A stretch of DNA of 64,000 nt from Gp6-AA40 sp963741135. Its GTDB lineage: Bacteria; Acidobacteriota; Vicinamibacteria; Vicinamibacterales; UBA2999. Of this stretch, positions 18,206-27,142 are shown piece after piece. The DNA lies in NCBI GenBank assembly GCA_963741135.1, contig CAVUHC010000005.1:124001-188000 (forward strand). The letters are read 5' to 3'. The notes under the pieces were generated by a model. That model was not told where the DNA came from. It saw nothing but the letters and a program-made list of their open reading frames with translations, and ran no database searches. The position numbers were made by a program, and so were the translations under genes. Positions within the stretch are counted from its first letter, which is position 1, and each line of letters starts with the position of its first letter.

Positions 18206-20335
18206 CTATGGGATCACGCGAAAGGCCGCAAGCGTCCGATTTGTTCCTGCCGTCAGTTCGACAAGATAGTCACCCGGTGCGAGCGGAGCGAGTGCCACTT
18301 CGGCTGACTGCCACCGTGACCCGTCCGCATCATCGCGAATCGTGCCTGTGACTGGAATCGGCATCGGGCTACCGGCGCGATCGAGCAGCCGCGCGGTGAC
18401 GGCGTCCGCTGCGGGTGTCGGCACCTCGACGCGGAGGCGGTCGCTCCGTCGGAACCGCAGATCGGCGGTCGGCACTTCCTTGTTGGCGGTCGCCGCTCCA
18501 CGACGATAGAAGATCGCGCTGGTGGCGTGCGGTGCGGCAGCCAGCGCGAGCCGCATCGTGTCGTTCGCGGCCGTCGATGCGCGTGCACCTTTCGTGCGGA
18601 TCTGCAGCTGATAGTCTCCCGGCGCGAGCGCACTTGCCGTCAGCGCGAGTCGGATGCTCGACGAACCTGGCGCAATCTGGGCACGAGCGGTGGCAACTGT
18701 CCGCCCGGACCCGTCGACGAGCATCGCGTCGACTTGTCCGCCGCCTACCCAGTCCTCGCTTCCCGCACCGCGTCCCACTTCGGCAATCGCCCACACGGTC
18801 GCGGCCCCCGACGGCATCCATCCACCGGCCGCGTGCACTCGCATCGGCAGCTCACGCGCAAACGTGGTGAGCGATCCGACGGCCGCTTCGACAGCGCGTG
18901 CCTCTACGGCGGCAGCCGCCGCGGCGGGGGACGGTGGCGCTGCGACGTTCGACAGCGCGGACGCCGCTGCCGCCGTGTTCGCAAGGTAGCCTCGCCGTGC
19001 ACGGACCTGGATACCGGGGCGCTTGACCCGAACGGTGATCGAATGAAACTTCCCATCCAGTTTCCCGCCGGAGTAGTAGCCAAGCAGGTAGTACGAGCTC
19101 AGGTCGTCGACAATCCGCCGCAGCCCGCTGGCAAGATTGTTCGTGTCGACGACGGCGACGCCATCTGTCGCTTCGGCCAGCGTGCGCAGTGACGTATTCC
19201 TGGCAGTGAGTCGTGCCCGATCTTCGACGAGCCCTACCGTCGGGTTCGCGTTGATCCCAACGCCTACGCCCGCGACCGGAACGATGTTCTCGTCGAAGAC
19301 AGCGAGACCGCGAGGGTCGATCGGATAGAACGAGGCATTCGCACGGTTTGCTTCGTCCAGGATCGTGCGGAACAGCTGCGCATCGTCGAGCTGTGAGAGC
19401 GCGAAGCGGTCGCGCTCGCAGTCGTTCTGATTCGGGTTGCCGGGCTCGGTCCGGCGGCCGGTCAGCGTGCCGGTACGGGGATCGATACCCACCGTCGGCC
19501 CCGGAGGTACGACGCCGCTAATCGGACGCACGAGCGCGGCGTTGGGGCCGTACAAACGCCAGCCGTCGGTGATCGCGATCACCGCCTTCCGCTCTTCGCG
19601 CACGCCACCCAGGAAGGTGACGAGATTCTCCAATGAATCGAGCGTCTGCTTCTCGCGCCGCCGCAGGATCATCTCCTGCGCGATTCCCTGATCGGATGCC
19701 GTGCTCTCTCCTGGGCGCGGAATGCCTGGATAGCAAAGGGCGTATTGATCGTCAACCGGATCCTTGAAGTTCGATCGATCGCGTTCGCCCCACCAGTACC
19801 GCGCGAGGAACCCTTCGATCGTGGTCGTGCGGCGGGCGAACGTGATGTCGCCGGGCGACATCTCCGGCGTCATCACCGCGATGAGATCGTCCTGACCGAT
19901 CAAACGGTCGAGGGCTTCGACAAGCGGCCTCCTGATCGCGCGCGACGCGGCCATCTCGACATGGTTGATGTCGAGAAACAGCACGAACACACGCGAGCGT
20001 GGATCCTGGGCTGCCTGCCGCGACTCCGCCACGGTGTTCGGCTCGCGGCGAGAGTCCTGGGGGCCGGCGCTCCGAATAACGATGTGCTCGAACTGGTCGA
20101 TGTTCTGGGAAACCTTGTCCTCGAGGACCTCGAAGTCTTCCTTGCGGAGATCGGTGACCGGCAGGCCATTACGCGTGGGGTAGACGTCGACCCGCACGTA
20201 GCTGGCGTCGGTGCGGAACGTGGGCTGGGGTGTGGCCTGATCCTGCGCGCCCGGTGAAGCGAAACCGATGGCTGCCTGCAGGAACGCAAGAATGCACACC
20301 GTCTGCGCCGCGACGCGACCTGTCCGGTGTGGCAT
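18206..20335 (-). CDS. VWFA-related (Acidobacterial-type) secreted protein
   Basis: 709 residues from ATG 20335, which opens a signal peptide (ending FASPGAQ). The first domain reads VRVDVYPTRNGLPVTDLRKEDFEVLEDK, the typical entry of this family, followed by the VWA domain beginning VFVLFLDINH (about 113), in which the metal-ion site is degenerate. The central part includes SSYYLLGYYSGGKLDGKFHSITVRV and RARRGYLA, the usual end of the VWA region, and then about 250 extra C-terminal residues in two beta-rich domains (GDYQLQIRTKG, GDYLVELTAG). Function is unknown; such proteins are common, secreted and expanded in Acidobacteriota. The reading frame is intact. Confidence 0.8.
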   Translation of the reverse strand: MPHRTGRVAAQTVCILAFLQAAIGFASPGAQDQATPQPTFRTDASYVRVDVYPTRNGLPVTDLRKEDFEVLEDKVSQNIDQFEHIVIRSAGPQDSRREPNTVAESRQAAQDPRSRVFVLFLDINHVEMAASRAIRRPLVEALDRLIGQDDLIAVMTPEMSPGDITFARRTTTIEGFLARYWWGERDRSNFKDPVDDQYALCYPGIPRPGESTASDQGIAQEMILRRREKQTLDSLENLVTFLGGVREERKAVIAITDGWRLYGPNAALVRPISGVVPPGPTVGIDPRTGTLTGRRTEPGNPNQNDCERDRFALSQLDDAQLFRTILDEANRANASFYPIDPRGLAVFDENIVPVAGVGVGINANPTVGLVEDRARLTARNTSLRTLAEATDGVAVVDTNNLASGLRRIVDDLSSYYLLGYYSGGKLDGKFHSITVRVKRPGIQVRARRGYLANTAAAASALSNVAAPPSPAAAAAAVEARAVEAAVGSLTTFARELPMRVHAAGGWMPSGAATVWAIAEVGRGAGSEDWVGGGQVDAMLVDGSGRTVATARAQIAPGSSSIRLALTASALAPGDYQLQIRTKGARASTAANDTMRLALAAAPHATSAIFYRRGAATANKEVPTADLRFRRSDRLRVEVPTPAADAVTARLLDRAGSPMPIPVTGTIRDDADGSRWQSAEVALAPLAPGDYLVELTAGTNRTLAAFRVIP

Positions 20336-20446
20336 TCGCGCATTATGGCAGAGGAACGTCCTCTCACCGGTCATCGGTGAGCGCTCGCGTGGGAAATCCT
20401 GCTGAAGGGATCCACGCTGAACCGCTTTCTTGAGGAGGTGCCCGCC

Positions 20447-22633
20447 TTAAAACTTGACGCTATAAACGACTGCGAAGTTGCGCCCCATTTCGGGAGCCAG
20501 ATCCTTCAGGTAATTGAGGTGATTGTGGTACAGCGTGTTCCCCGCGTTGTCGAGACGAGCGGTGATCGTGTTGACCATCGTGCCGGACCCGAACGAGTAC
20601 GACGCGAACACCTTTGCCAGGTTATATCCATCGGTCGGCGTCTCGCCGATGGTCGTGCCGGAGAATCCCTGCGCGTATACGCGATCCTGCTTGGCCGTGA
20701 ACGTTCCATCAACGCCGGCTTCGAACGCGTTCTTTCGTAAATGGAGACCTGCGAGACCGCGGAGCGGCGGTACGCGTGGCATGGGCAGAGCCAGGCTGGT
20801 CAAGTCGCCGCGCACATAGTCGAGCCCACCCTCGAGCCAGACGACGGGACCGACCCGAACATCGAGGTGCGATTCCATGCCTGCCATCCGTCCGTCCGCC
20901 TGGTCGAATTCCGTGACCGGCAGGTCATCCTCGACGTCACCGAGGAATCTTCGGTAGATGAAGTTGTTGATTTTGCTCACGAAGAACGTCACCTCGCCTG
21001 ATGCTATCGGGTTCCGCCACCGCAGCGATGCGTCGAAGCCAAGCGCGTGTTCGGATTCGAGATCCGTGTTGCCGTTCTCTACAGCGTTGTTGCCGGGATG
21101 AGGCCCATGGAAGTACAGCTCCTCGAGCGCCGGGTTCCGCGACGCACGGGCGACGCTCAGCGCGATCGAGGTCGTCTCGGTCGGAGTGACAACCACACCA
21201 AACGATCCAGAGACATTGGTAAAGTCAGTGAGGGGTTCGTCCGCCGCCGGCGTGAACTTCGAGTGGTCGACACGCCCCCCGAACTGAACCGACACTCTCG
21301 ACGATGCGTTGACTTCCTCATACAGGTAGGCGGCGTACCCCTTCTGATCGACGAGCGGCGACAAGGCCTCTTCACCGCTTGCCTCGAATTCACGCGTAAG
21401 CAAGGACCCGCCGATGGCTCCGCGCACCTTTCCCGCGGCACCGTGATGCGCGAGCAGCTCCAGTTCGGACGTGTCGTTCCTGAACGAGGTTGCGACCTCT
21501 TCGCCGTCGAGCTCATCATGGCGGTACCGCCGGACGCCGAGGGATCCGCGGAACGAATCAAACACGCCGCCCATTCCGCGCTTCTCACCACGCACCGTAA
21601 AGTTCTTCCGTCGCGGGTTCAGATTCGTCTCGCCTGCTTCGACGAATGGAATTCCGTAGTGCGTTTTGTCGTACCCAAAGCTGGCGCCGATGTATCCGGT
21701 GTCCGACGTGTAGCCGGCGCCCACCTGCCCCATGGTCGCGCGGTTGAAGGAGTTCGGAATCGTGCCCTCCGGCGACTTGAAGTCATCCTGACGACGACCA
21801 CTTCCGGCCACATTCAGCGCGAATTTTCCGGTGCCGACCGTCACGTTGCCGGCCGCGCCACCTCCCGGTGCTCCTGATGAGGCGTCGAGCGTGAACAATC
21901 CCGTCGCCTTCGTGATGGGAGCCGTCGGAATCTCGTTCGTCACGACGTTGACAAGCCCACCGATCGCGTTGGCGCCGTAGAGCAGGGTGGCGGGCCCGCG
22001 CACGACTTCAATTCGCTCCGCGGACGCCGGATTCACATTGACGCCGTGGTCGCCGGACTGACTCGACAAGTCGCCCATGCGAAGGCCGTTCTCGACAATG
22101 AGCACGCGGTCGCCGTCCATGCCGCGGATGACAGGCCTCGCCGGTCCTGGACCGAAGCTCCGCATTGCCACGCCCGCCTGGTTCTCGAGTGTCGCGCCAA
22201 GCGTCGGCGCCAATTCCTTGGTCAGCGCCTGGCCGCCGAGCGCCTCCGTGGACTGGAAGGACAAAAACGAATCCTTCGTCTCCGGGCTCACGGATGTCAC
22301 TTCGCTGAAGTGAAGCTCCGGATTCAGTTGGAGATCACTGGCAAGCGGCGTCGCGCCGATGGTCACGTCGCTCCGCATGGGCAGATAGCCGTCGGCTCGC
22401 ACAGTGAGCTGGTACATGCCTGAAGAAACCTCGGAGAACGAATAGCGGCCATCCGGGCCGCTTCGCGTCTGCCGCGAGAGCGCCGTGGATTGGAGGGTGA
22501 CCACGGCGTTCGGGACCGTGTCACCCGACAGTGCATTCGTCAGCACTCCCGAGATGTTGGTTGTCTGGGCGCTGGCTGGGTCTGGGACTCCGGCCAGCGC
22601 TACGAGCAGGACAAAGATTAGTTTCGCCTTCAT
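20447..22633 (-). CDS. TonB-dependent receptor, ZnuD-like (probable zinc/copper uptake)
   Basis: 728 residues. ATG 22633 is preceded by GAGGA at six bases; ATG 22639 would be too close to it. A signal peptide ends at ASAQ. A short carboxypeptidase-regulatory-like domain (SGVLTNALSGDTVPNAVVTL) precedes the plug, which has QAGVAMRSFGPGPARPVIRGMDG, MGDLSSQSGDHGVNV and RIEVVRGPATLLYG. The SGDH string and the C-terminal LYHNHLNYLKDLAPEMGRNF resemble zinc-piracy receptors of the ZnuD type. The barrel is uninterrupted and ends VVYSVKF with the terminal Phe. Role: TonB-driven uptake of a metal or metal complex; zinc is inferred from resemblance only. Divergent from the LytS-like kinase, with a 200-base shared control region. 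Confidence 0.82.
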   Translation of the reverse strand: MKAKLIFVLLVALAGVPDPASAQTTNISGVLTNALSGDTVPNAVVTLQSTALSRQTRSGPDGRYSFSEVSSGMYQLTVRADGYLPMRSDVTIGATPLASDLQLNPELHFSEVTSVSPETKDSFLSFQSTEALGGQALTKELAPTLGATLENQAGVAMRSFGPGPARPVIRGMDGDRVLIVENGLRMGDLSSQSGDHGVNVNPASAERIEVVRGPATLLYGANAIGGLVNVVTNEIPTAPITKATGLFTLDASSGAPGGGAAGNVTVGTGKFALNVAGSGRRQDDFKSPEGTIPNSFNRATMGQVGAGYTSDTGYIGASFGYDKTHYGIPFVEAGETNLNPRRKNFTVRGEKRGMGGVFDSFRGSLGVRRYRHDELDGEEVATSFRNDTSELELLAHHGAAGKVRGAIGGSLLTREFEASGEEALSPLVDQKGYAAYLYEEVNASSRVSVQFGGRVDHSKFTPAADEPLTDFTNVSGSFGVVVTPTETTSIALSVARASRNPALEELYFHGPHPGNNAVENGNTDLESEHALGFDASLRWRNPIASGEVTFFVSKINNFIYRRFLGDVEDDLPVTEFDQADGRMAGMESHLDVRVGPVVWLEGGLDYVRGDLTSLALPMPRVPPLRGLAGLHLRKNAFEAGVDGTFTAKQDRVYAQGFSGTTIGETPTDGYNLAKVFASYSFGSGTMVNTITARLDNAGNTLYHNHLNYLKDLAPEMGRNFAVVYSVKF

Positions 22634-22833
22634 GAACATTCCTCGTGCTGGACCGTACTAAAGGGGAACGCGCAAGACGAACAGAAGCGAATGAGTGGTC
22701 GATGAGGCAAAATGAACGTCGCTGAACGCACGATGAGTGGACGAGTACCGTTCGTTGTTCCCTCCGACCATTCATTGGCCGAAAAGGACCATCTGCAGGC
22801 TTCTGATTCCGTGCGTGTCGGCGGGAGCGTACC

Positions 22834-24768
22834 GTGTCGACCGTGAACCTCGGTGAGCTGCTGAACCTCGTCGGCCTGAGCACCGGCGTGGTGCTCTACG
22901 CGATGCTCCTCGCGATGGTGATCCGTGCGCGCCCGACGGCCGGCGACGCGTCCGCGTTCGACCCGCTGCTGCTGCTCACGTCGATACTCGGTCTGCTGTG
23001 GAATCTCTGCGCGCTGCCCGCGTACGTACTGCCGAAATTCGGCGTAGAGGGACCGTTCCCGTTCTTGTCGGCAATCGGATTCGGTGCGCTTGGCCTGTTG
23101 CCGGCCGTCGTCGTGCACTCCGTCCTGCGCGGCGGACGCGACGGCGTGAGCGGGGTTGTCAAGCGCCTCATCGGCGTCGTCGCCTACGCGGTGAGCGCAC
23201 TCGCCGCGGTCCTGCACCTTGCGGCGGCGTGGGGCGACGCGCCGGTGCCCTCGGCCGACGGCATGCGGCTGCTGACGTACACCTTCGTCGCGCTCGTGAT
23301 CCCGCTTGCCGCGGCAACGCGCGGTCAACCTGGATCGCGGCGCACCCTTTGGGTTGCGGCGCTCGCGGTGTTCGCGGTCTCGGCGATGCACCTGAGCCAG
23401 CTACACAGCGGAGAAACGTCGTGGCAGGTGGAACTGCTCGGCCACCATGCCTCGCTGCCCCTGGCGCTCGCCATCCTGTACCAAGACTACCCGTTCGCCC
23501 TCGCCGATCTGTTTCTCAAGCGCGCACTGGCACTGCTCGCTGTCGTGACCGTCGCGTTTGTCGCCGTCGCGACGTTTGGTGGCCGTTCCGTCGCGTTTGG
23601 GGAGTTCATCGAGCGCGATCCGCAGCAGTTTGGCCTGCTGATGACATTGTGGGTCGCCACCGCGCTGCTCTATCCGACGATGCGCAGGGCGACCGCGTGG
23701 TTCGTCGACGCTGTCCTGCTGCGTCGCCCGGATTACCGCGCGTTGCGTGCGTCGATCACCAGCATCGCCCAGACGCTTGACGACGTCCCCCTGTTGCTAT
23801 CGACCGTGTGTGACCTGGTACGACCGTCGTTGAGCTCCCCTCGCGTCAGATGGCGCGAGTGGGATGCCTCGCGCGCGCAGGAACCGCTCGGTCCTCTCGT
23901 GACACGCGGGGACGATGGTATGACGCAAGCCCTCGTGCCGACTGGAGAGGCACCGCGTTACGTCATCACCATCGCGCCGCTGACCCGCGGACGCCGCCTG
24001 CTTTCGGATGACATCGCGACGCTCGAGGCGATCGTGACGATTGTGGCGCGGCGCGTCGACGCGATTCGGATCACGCAGGAACGGCACGAGCGCGAGATCC
24101 GCGAGCGCGAGATGGGGCGGCTTGCGACCGAGGCGGAACTTCGCGCCCTCCGCGCGCAGATCAACCCGCACTTCCTCTTCAATGCGCTCACGACGATCGG
24201 CTATCTGATTCAGACGGCGCCGCCGCGCGCGCTGCAGACGCTGCTGCGGCTCACGTCGCTGCTGCGCGGCGTGCTGCGCTCGGAAGGCGAGTTCACCACA
24301 CTCGGACGTGAGCTTGATCTGATCGAGGCATACCTCGACATCGAGCGCGCGCGCTTCGAGCAGCGGCTGCGCGTGTCGATCGACGTGCCCGCTCGACTTC
24401 GCCACATCCGGCTGCCGCCGCTTGTCCTGCAGCCGCTCGTGGAAAACGCCGTCAAGCACGGCGTCGCGCAGCGTGCCGCAGGGGGCAACGTGACGATCCT
24501 TGCGCGGATCGAAAGCGATCCGGCCGGCGTCCGGCAGCTGACCGTCCGCATCGAGGACACCGGTGCCGGCGTCTCGATCGACGCCCTGCAGCGAGGCCGG
24601 GAGCAGGGCGTCGGCCTCCGCAACGTCGAGCGGCGACTCCAGGGTCAATACGGCGCCGCGGCGTCGCTCTCGATTGACAGCGCGCCCGGGAGCGGCACCC
24701 GCGTCGAAGTGCGCATTCCCGTCACGTCGAGCTCGCGCGATCAGCCGGCCGAACAGGTTGCGGTGTGA
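22834..24768 (+). CDS. LytS-type membrane sensor histidine kinase
   Basis: 644 residues from GTG 22834. The N-terminal half has seven or more hydrophobic spans (residues about 10-300). A GAF-like region follows, then a coiled coil (RHEREIREREMGRLATEAELRAL broken over about 425-447) and the His_kinase domain with INPHFLFNALTTIGYLI (phospho-His about 446), then LPPLVLQPLVENAVKHG and an ATPase domain ending VGLRNVERRLQGQYG. Such kinases work with LytTR regulators. The GTG start of the regulator overlaps the TGA of this gene, so they are coupled. The signal sensed is unknown. Confidence 0.85.
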   Translation: MSTVNLGELLNLVGLSTGVVLYAMLLAMVIRARPTAGDASAFDPLLLLTSILGLLWNLCALPAYVLPKFGVEGPFPFLSAIGFGALGLLPAVVVHSVLRGGRDGVSGVVKRLIGVVAYAVSALAAVLHLAAAWGDAPVPSADGMRLLTYTFVALVIPLAAATRGQPGSRRTLWVAALAVFAVSAMHLSQLHSGETSWQVELLGHHASLPLALAILYQDYPFALADLFLKRALALLAVVTVAFVAVATFGGRSVAFGEFIERDPQQFGLLMTLWVATALLYPTMRRATAWFVDAVLLRRPDYRALRASITSIAQTLDDVPLLLSTVCDLVRPSLSSPRVRWREWDASRAQEPLGPLVTRGDDGMTQALVPTGEAPRYVITIAPLTRGRRLLSDDIATLEAIVTIVARRVDAIRITQERHEREIREREMGRLATEAELRALRAQINPHFLFNALTTIGYLIQTAPPRALQTLLRLTSLLRGVLRSEGEFTTLGRELDLIEAYLDIERARFEQRLRVSIDVPARLRHIRLPPLVLQPLVENAVKHGVAQRAAGGNVTILARIESDPAGVRQLTVRIEDTGAGVSIDALQRGREQGVGLRNVERRLQGQYGAAASLSIDSAPGSGTRVEVRIPVTSSSRDQPAEQVAV

Positions 24769-25546
24769 GCGCCCGTCTTCGCGTCGTCGTCGCGGACGAC
24801 GAGCGGCCTGCGCGATCGTTTCTGGTCGCGCTCTTGCGATCGTTCGAGGACGTTGCGGTGGTCGGGGAGGCGGCATCGGGCGCGAGGCCGTCGCGATGAT
24901 CGAGAAGGAGAAGCCCGACCTCGCGTTTCTCGACTGGCAGATGCCGGAGCTCGATGGCATGGGCGTCGTCCGCCAGCTGAAGAAACAGTCGATGCCGCTG
25001 ATTGCGTTTGTGACCGCGTACGACGAGTACGCCGTACGCGCGTTCGAGGTGAATGCCGTCGACTACCTGTTGAAGCCTGTCGACAAGGCGCGTCTGCGGG
25101 ACACGCTGAATCGCGCGCAGGACCGGATGGAGCACGCCGACATCGTCGAGGAGCAGGCGTCGCGGGTCGGACAGGCGCTTGATACATACGAGTCGTCCGC
25201 GCGACCGCCCTATCTCGAGCGGATTCCCGTCCGTCACCGCGAAGAGGTAGTGATTGTGCCCGTACAGCAGATTGCCTCGATCGTGGCTGATGGAGAGCTG
25301 CTGAACATCACCACGACGCGCAACGAGCGGCACACGATCACGTACCGGTTGAAGGATCTCGAGCGGATGCTCGATCCTGCGAGATTCATCCGCCTCGGGC
25401 GCGGCACGCTGGCCAACGTGGATCAGATCGGCAAGGTCGCCGTCATGCCTGGCGGGACGCACGTCGCCGTCCTCGGGAACGGCCAGAAGCTGCCAGTGAG
25501 CCGCATCCAGTCCCGGGTGCTGCGTGAGCGCTTATTGAAGCTCTAA
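24765..25546 (+). CDS. LytTR-family response regulator (one frameshift near the start)
   Basis: GTG 24765 overlaps the kinase stop. The first 39 codons encode the receiver start (LRVVVADDERPARSFLVAL); the frame then stops at 24898 in the sequence as given. One missing base near 24880 restores it to REAVAMIEKEKPDLAFLDWQMPELDGM, with the phospho-acceptor Asp in FLDWQMP, then FVTAYDEYAVRAFEVNAVDYLLKPV. A linker leads to the LytTR DNA-binding domain (IPVRHREEVVIVPVQQIASI to the end). Length with the frame restored is about 260 residues, normal for the family. The last 399 bases recur downstream as a diverged copy (26347-26744). Confidence 0.82.
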
Positions 25547-25690
25547 GCAGACGTGCCCTCCGGCTGCCACACGCCCGCTTCCTCGCCGCTGCTCATGTGC
25601 GGTTTCATACCGCTCGTCAACGTAGACCGCAGGTTCGTTGGAAACGGCGGGCGTCGGACCCGGGCGTTCCGTAGCGTCCTCGATTCATGG

Positions 25691-25708
25691 GACGCCCCCA
25701 GGGGCGTC
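25691..25708. terminator. GC-rich hairpin upstream of the antitoxin gene
   Basis: GACGCCCC and GGGGCGTC form a perfect 8-base stem with a two-base loop, about 145 bases after the response-regulator stop. No T-run follows, so it could be a terminator stem or an operator. The rest of 25547-25797 shows nothing I can identify. The antitoxin ATG at 25798 lacks a Shine-Dalgarno sequence. Confidence 0.4.
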
Positions 25709-25797
25709 AGACTCGGAACCCGCGGTGAACGCAGCTCGAAGCTCGGTGAAAGGTCTATGACGGTCAGTCCCCTCGTGCGATAAACTTGACTCTTGGT

Positions 25798-26070
25798 ATG
25801 AGCACGAACGTCAAGATCGAAATCGACGAGCGCACGGCCGACGTGCTGCACGCCCGCGCCGCGGAACTGGGCGTGACCGTCTCCGAACTGGTCGCTGAAC
25901 TGGCGACGCTCGAGAGTGAGCCGATCGCCGTGGACTCAGACGAGATTGCGGAGCTCGATCGGCGCTGGAAGAGGATCGAAGCGGGCCAACCCACGGTTCC
26001 ACACGAGCGCGTCGTTCGGTGGCTGCGCACGTGGGGCACACCGCGATTCCGCCGGTGGCAGGATCAATAG
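25798..26070 (+). CDS. Antitoxin, ribbon-helix-helix-like
   Basis: 90 residues. The first 40 (VKIEIDERTADVLHARAAEL, then GVTVSELVAELA) fit a short strand followed by two helices, as in RHH antitoxins that bind their own promoter as dimers. The acidic middle and Trp/Arg-rich tail (HERVVRWLRTWG) would wrap the toxin. It overlaps the following toxin gene. Family role: neutralises the ParE-type toxin and represses the operon. Start ATG 25798 is the only one placed at the head of the strand; the transcript may be leaderless. Confidence 0.7.
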   Translation: MSTNVKIEIDERTADVLHARAAELGVTVSELVAELATLESEPIAVDSDEIAELDRRWKRIEAGQPTVPHERVVRWLRTWGTPRFRRWQDQ

Positions 26071-26348
26071 ACCTCGATTGGTCGGACGATGCACTCGCCG
26101 ACCTCGATCGATTCGCGGCGTTCCTCCAGGAGCAATCCCCCGAGCTTGCGGCAATCGTCGCAGAGGAAATCATCGCCAGAGCGCAGCTGCTCTCCCGCCA
26201 TCCGAAGCTCGGTCGCCCCATCTCGACGCGCGAGGAGTACCGGCAGATCGTGATGCAGGTGCTCGGCGGAACCTACGTGTTCCAGTATCGCTATGACGGC
26301 AACCGGATTGTGATGTTGCGCGTCTTCAACGGCCGCGAAATGCGTTGA
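26055..26348 (+). CDS. ParE/RelE-superfamily toxin
   Basis: 97 residues from GTG 26055, overlapping the antitoxin by 16 bases. GTG 26019 and 26031 are alternative starts but would add a non-conserved extension. The fold is recognised from DLDWSDDALADLDRFAAFL, two helices with IIARAQLLSRHPKLGRPI, then EYRQIVMQVLGGTYVFQYRYDGNRIVMLRVFNGRE (given in parts: EYRQIV, YVFQYRYDGNRIVMLRVF), the usual C-terminal strands. ParE proteins poison DNA gyrase; RelE proteins cut mRNA. The lack of RelE catalytic residues that I can see favours ParE. The TGA stop at 26346 lies at the junction with the duplicated LytTR end. Confidence 0.78.
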   Translation: MAGSIDLDWSDDALADLDRFAAFLQEQSPELAAIVAEEIIARAQLLSRHPKLGRPISTREEYRQIVMQVLGGTYVFQYRYDGNRIVMLRVFNGREMR

Positions 26349-26744
26349 GGAGCAGGCGTCACGGGTTGGACAGGCGTTTGATACGTACGAGTCGTCCGCG
26401 CGGCCGCCCTATCTCGAGAGGATCCCCGTCCGTCACCGCGAAGAGGTGGTGATTGTGCCCGTCCAGCAGATCGCCCCGATCGTTGCGGATGGAGAGCTGC
26501 TGAACATCACCACCACGCGTAATGAGCGTCACACGATCACGTATCGGTTGAGGATCTGGAAAGGATGCTGGATCCTGCCAGATTCATCCGCCTTGGGCGC
26601 GGCACCCTGGCCAACGTGGATCAGATCGGAAAGGTCGCTGTGATGCCGGGCGGGACGCACGTGGCCGTTCTTGGGAACGGCCAGAAGCTGCCGGTGAGCC
26701 GCATCCGGTCACGTGTGTTGCGCGAACGCTTGCTCAAGCTCTGA
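26347..26744 (+). pseudogene. Displaced 3' end of a LytTR regulator
   Basis: About 89% identical to 25148-25546. It has no receiver domain and no start. It encodes RIPVRHREEVVIVPVQQIAPI and most of the LytTR domain to a TGA at 26742-26744, but one base is missing in the stretch matching KDLERML, so the domain cannot be read through. Differences from the intact copy are mainly synonymous, which means the two versions diverged while both were under selection and were later brought together. It is a remnant, not a gene. Confidence 0.8.
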
Positions 26745-27142
26745 CCGGGTTGGCCGGCTATCCGGCCACACCCTCCGTTGGTTGCTTCCGATCGTCAACT
26801 CGTTGAAAAGACCGCGTCCCGGATACGGATGTTACGTAGCGTCGGCGGACGCTATGAGACGTACCGACGGCCCGCACACGCGGAACGCACTTCCATGGAG
26901 TGCCTATCGTGGGTCGAAAAAGCGTATCCATGGGCTTTCCCCGTACGCGCGTCCTCCCGCCGATTTCTGGCTATTTATCGCCGTAGCGGTGATCATGCTG
27001 GGAATTTCCGTAGCCATCCTTTACAACGCGGCGCCCCGATAACCTTCTTGCGAGCGTGTCGCCGGTGAGACTCGATCGCGAATCGCGGAGCAGTTGATGC
27101 GCCACGGGGCCGTGGAGCTTTCAACCGCTGGAGGTCGCGGCT
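26745..27142. other. Gene-poor stretch with one possible small membrane ORF
   Basis: No conserved gene is recognised. ATG 26854 opens 62 codons (to 27042) with one hydrophobic span near the C-terminus (FWLFIAVAVIMLGISVAILY) after a basic, Tyr/Ser-rich segment. It has no Shine-Dalgarno sequence and no recognised relatives; it could be a real single-span protein or chance. The remainder shows no repeats or hairpins of note. Confidence 0.35.
26854..27042 (+). CDS. Possible small single-span membrane protein
   Basis: 62 codons. A positively charged N-terminal half (RRTDGPHTR, GSKKRIHGL) is followed by one predicted transmembrane helix and a four-residue tail. This would give an N-in topology. 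Evidence is limited to the hydrophobic span and the stop just after it. No ribosome binding site is visible and the next gene converges. Alternatively non-coding. Confidence 0.25.
   Translation: MRRTDGPHTRNALPWSAYRGSKKRIHGLSPYARPPADFWLFIAVAVIMLGISVAILYNAAPR

Larger units (their letters stand above)
25148..26744. mobile_element. Toxin-antitoxin segment bracketed by two copies of the LytTR 3' end
   Basis: Bases 25148-25546 (3' end of the intact regulator) and 26347-26744 are direct repeats. By hand alignment they differ at about 43 positions, roughly 89% identity, and most changes are at third codon positions. Between them lie 250 non-coding bases with a hairpin and an RHH/ParE toxin-antitoxin pair. 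The toxin stop codon falls on the first bases of the second copy. This is what remains when a segment inserts at the 3' end of a gene and supplies its own version of that end. No integrase is present, so the mechanism is unknown. Confidence 0.6.
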
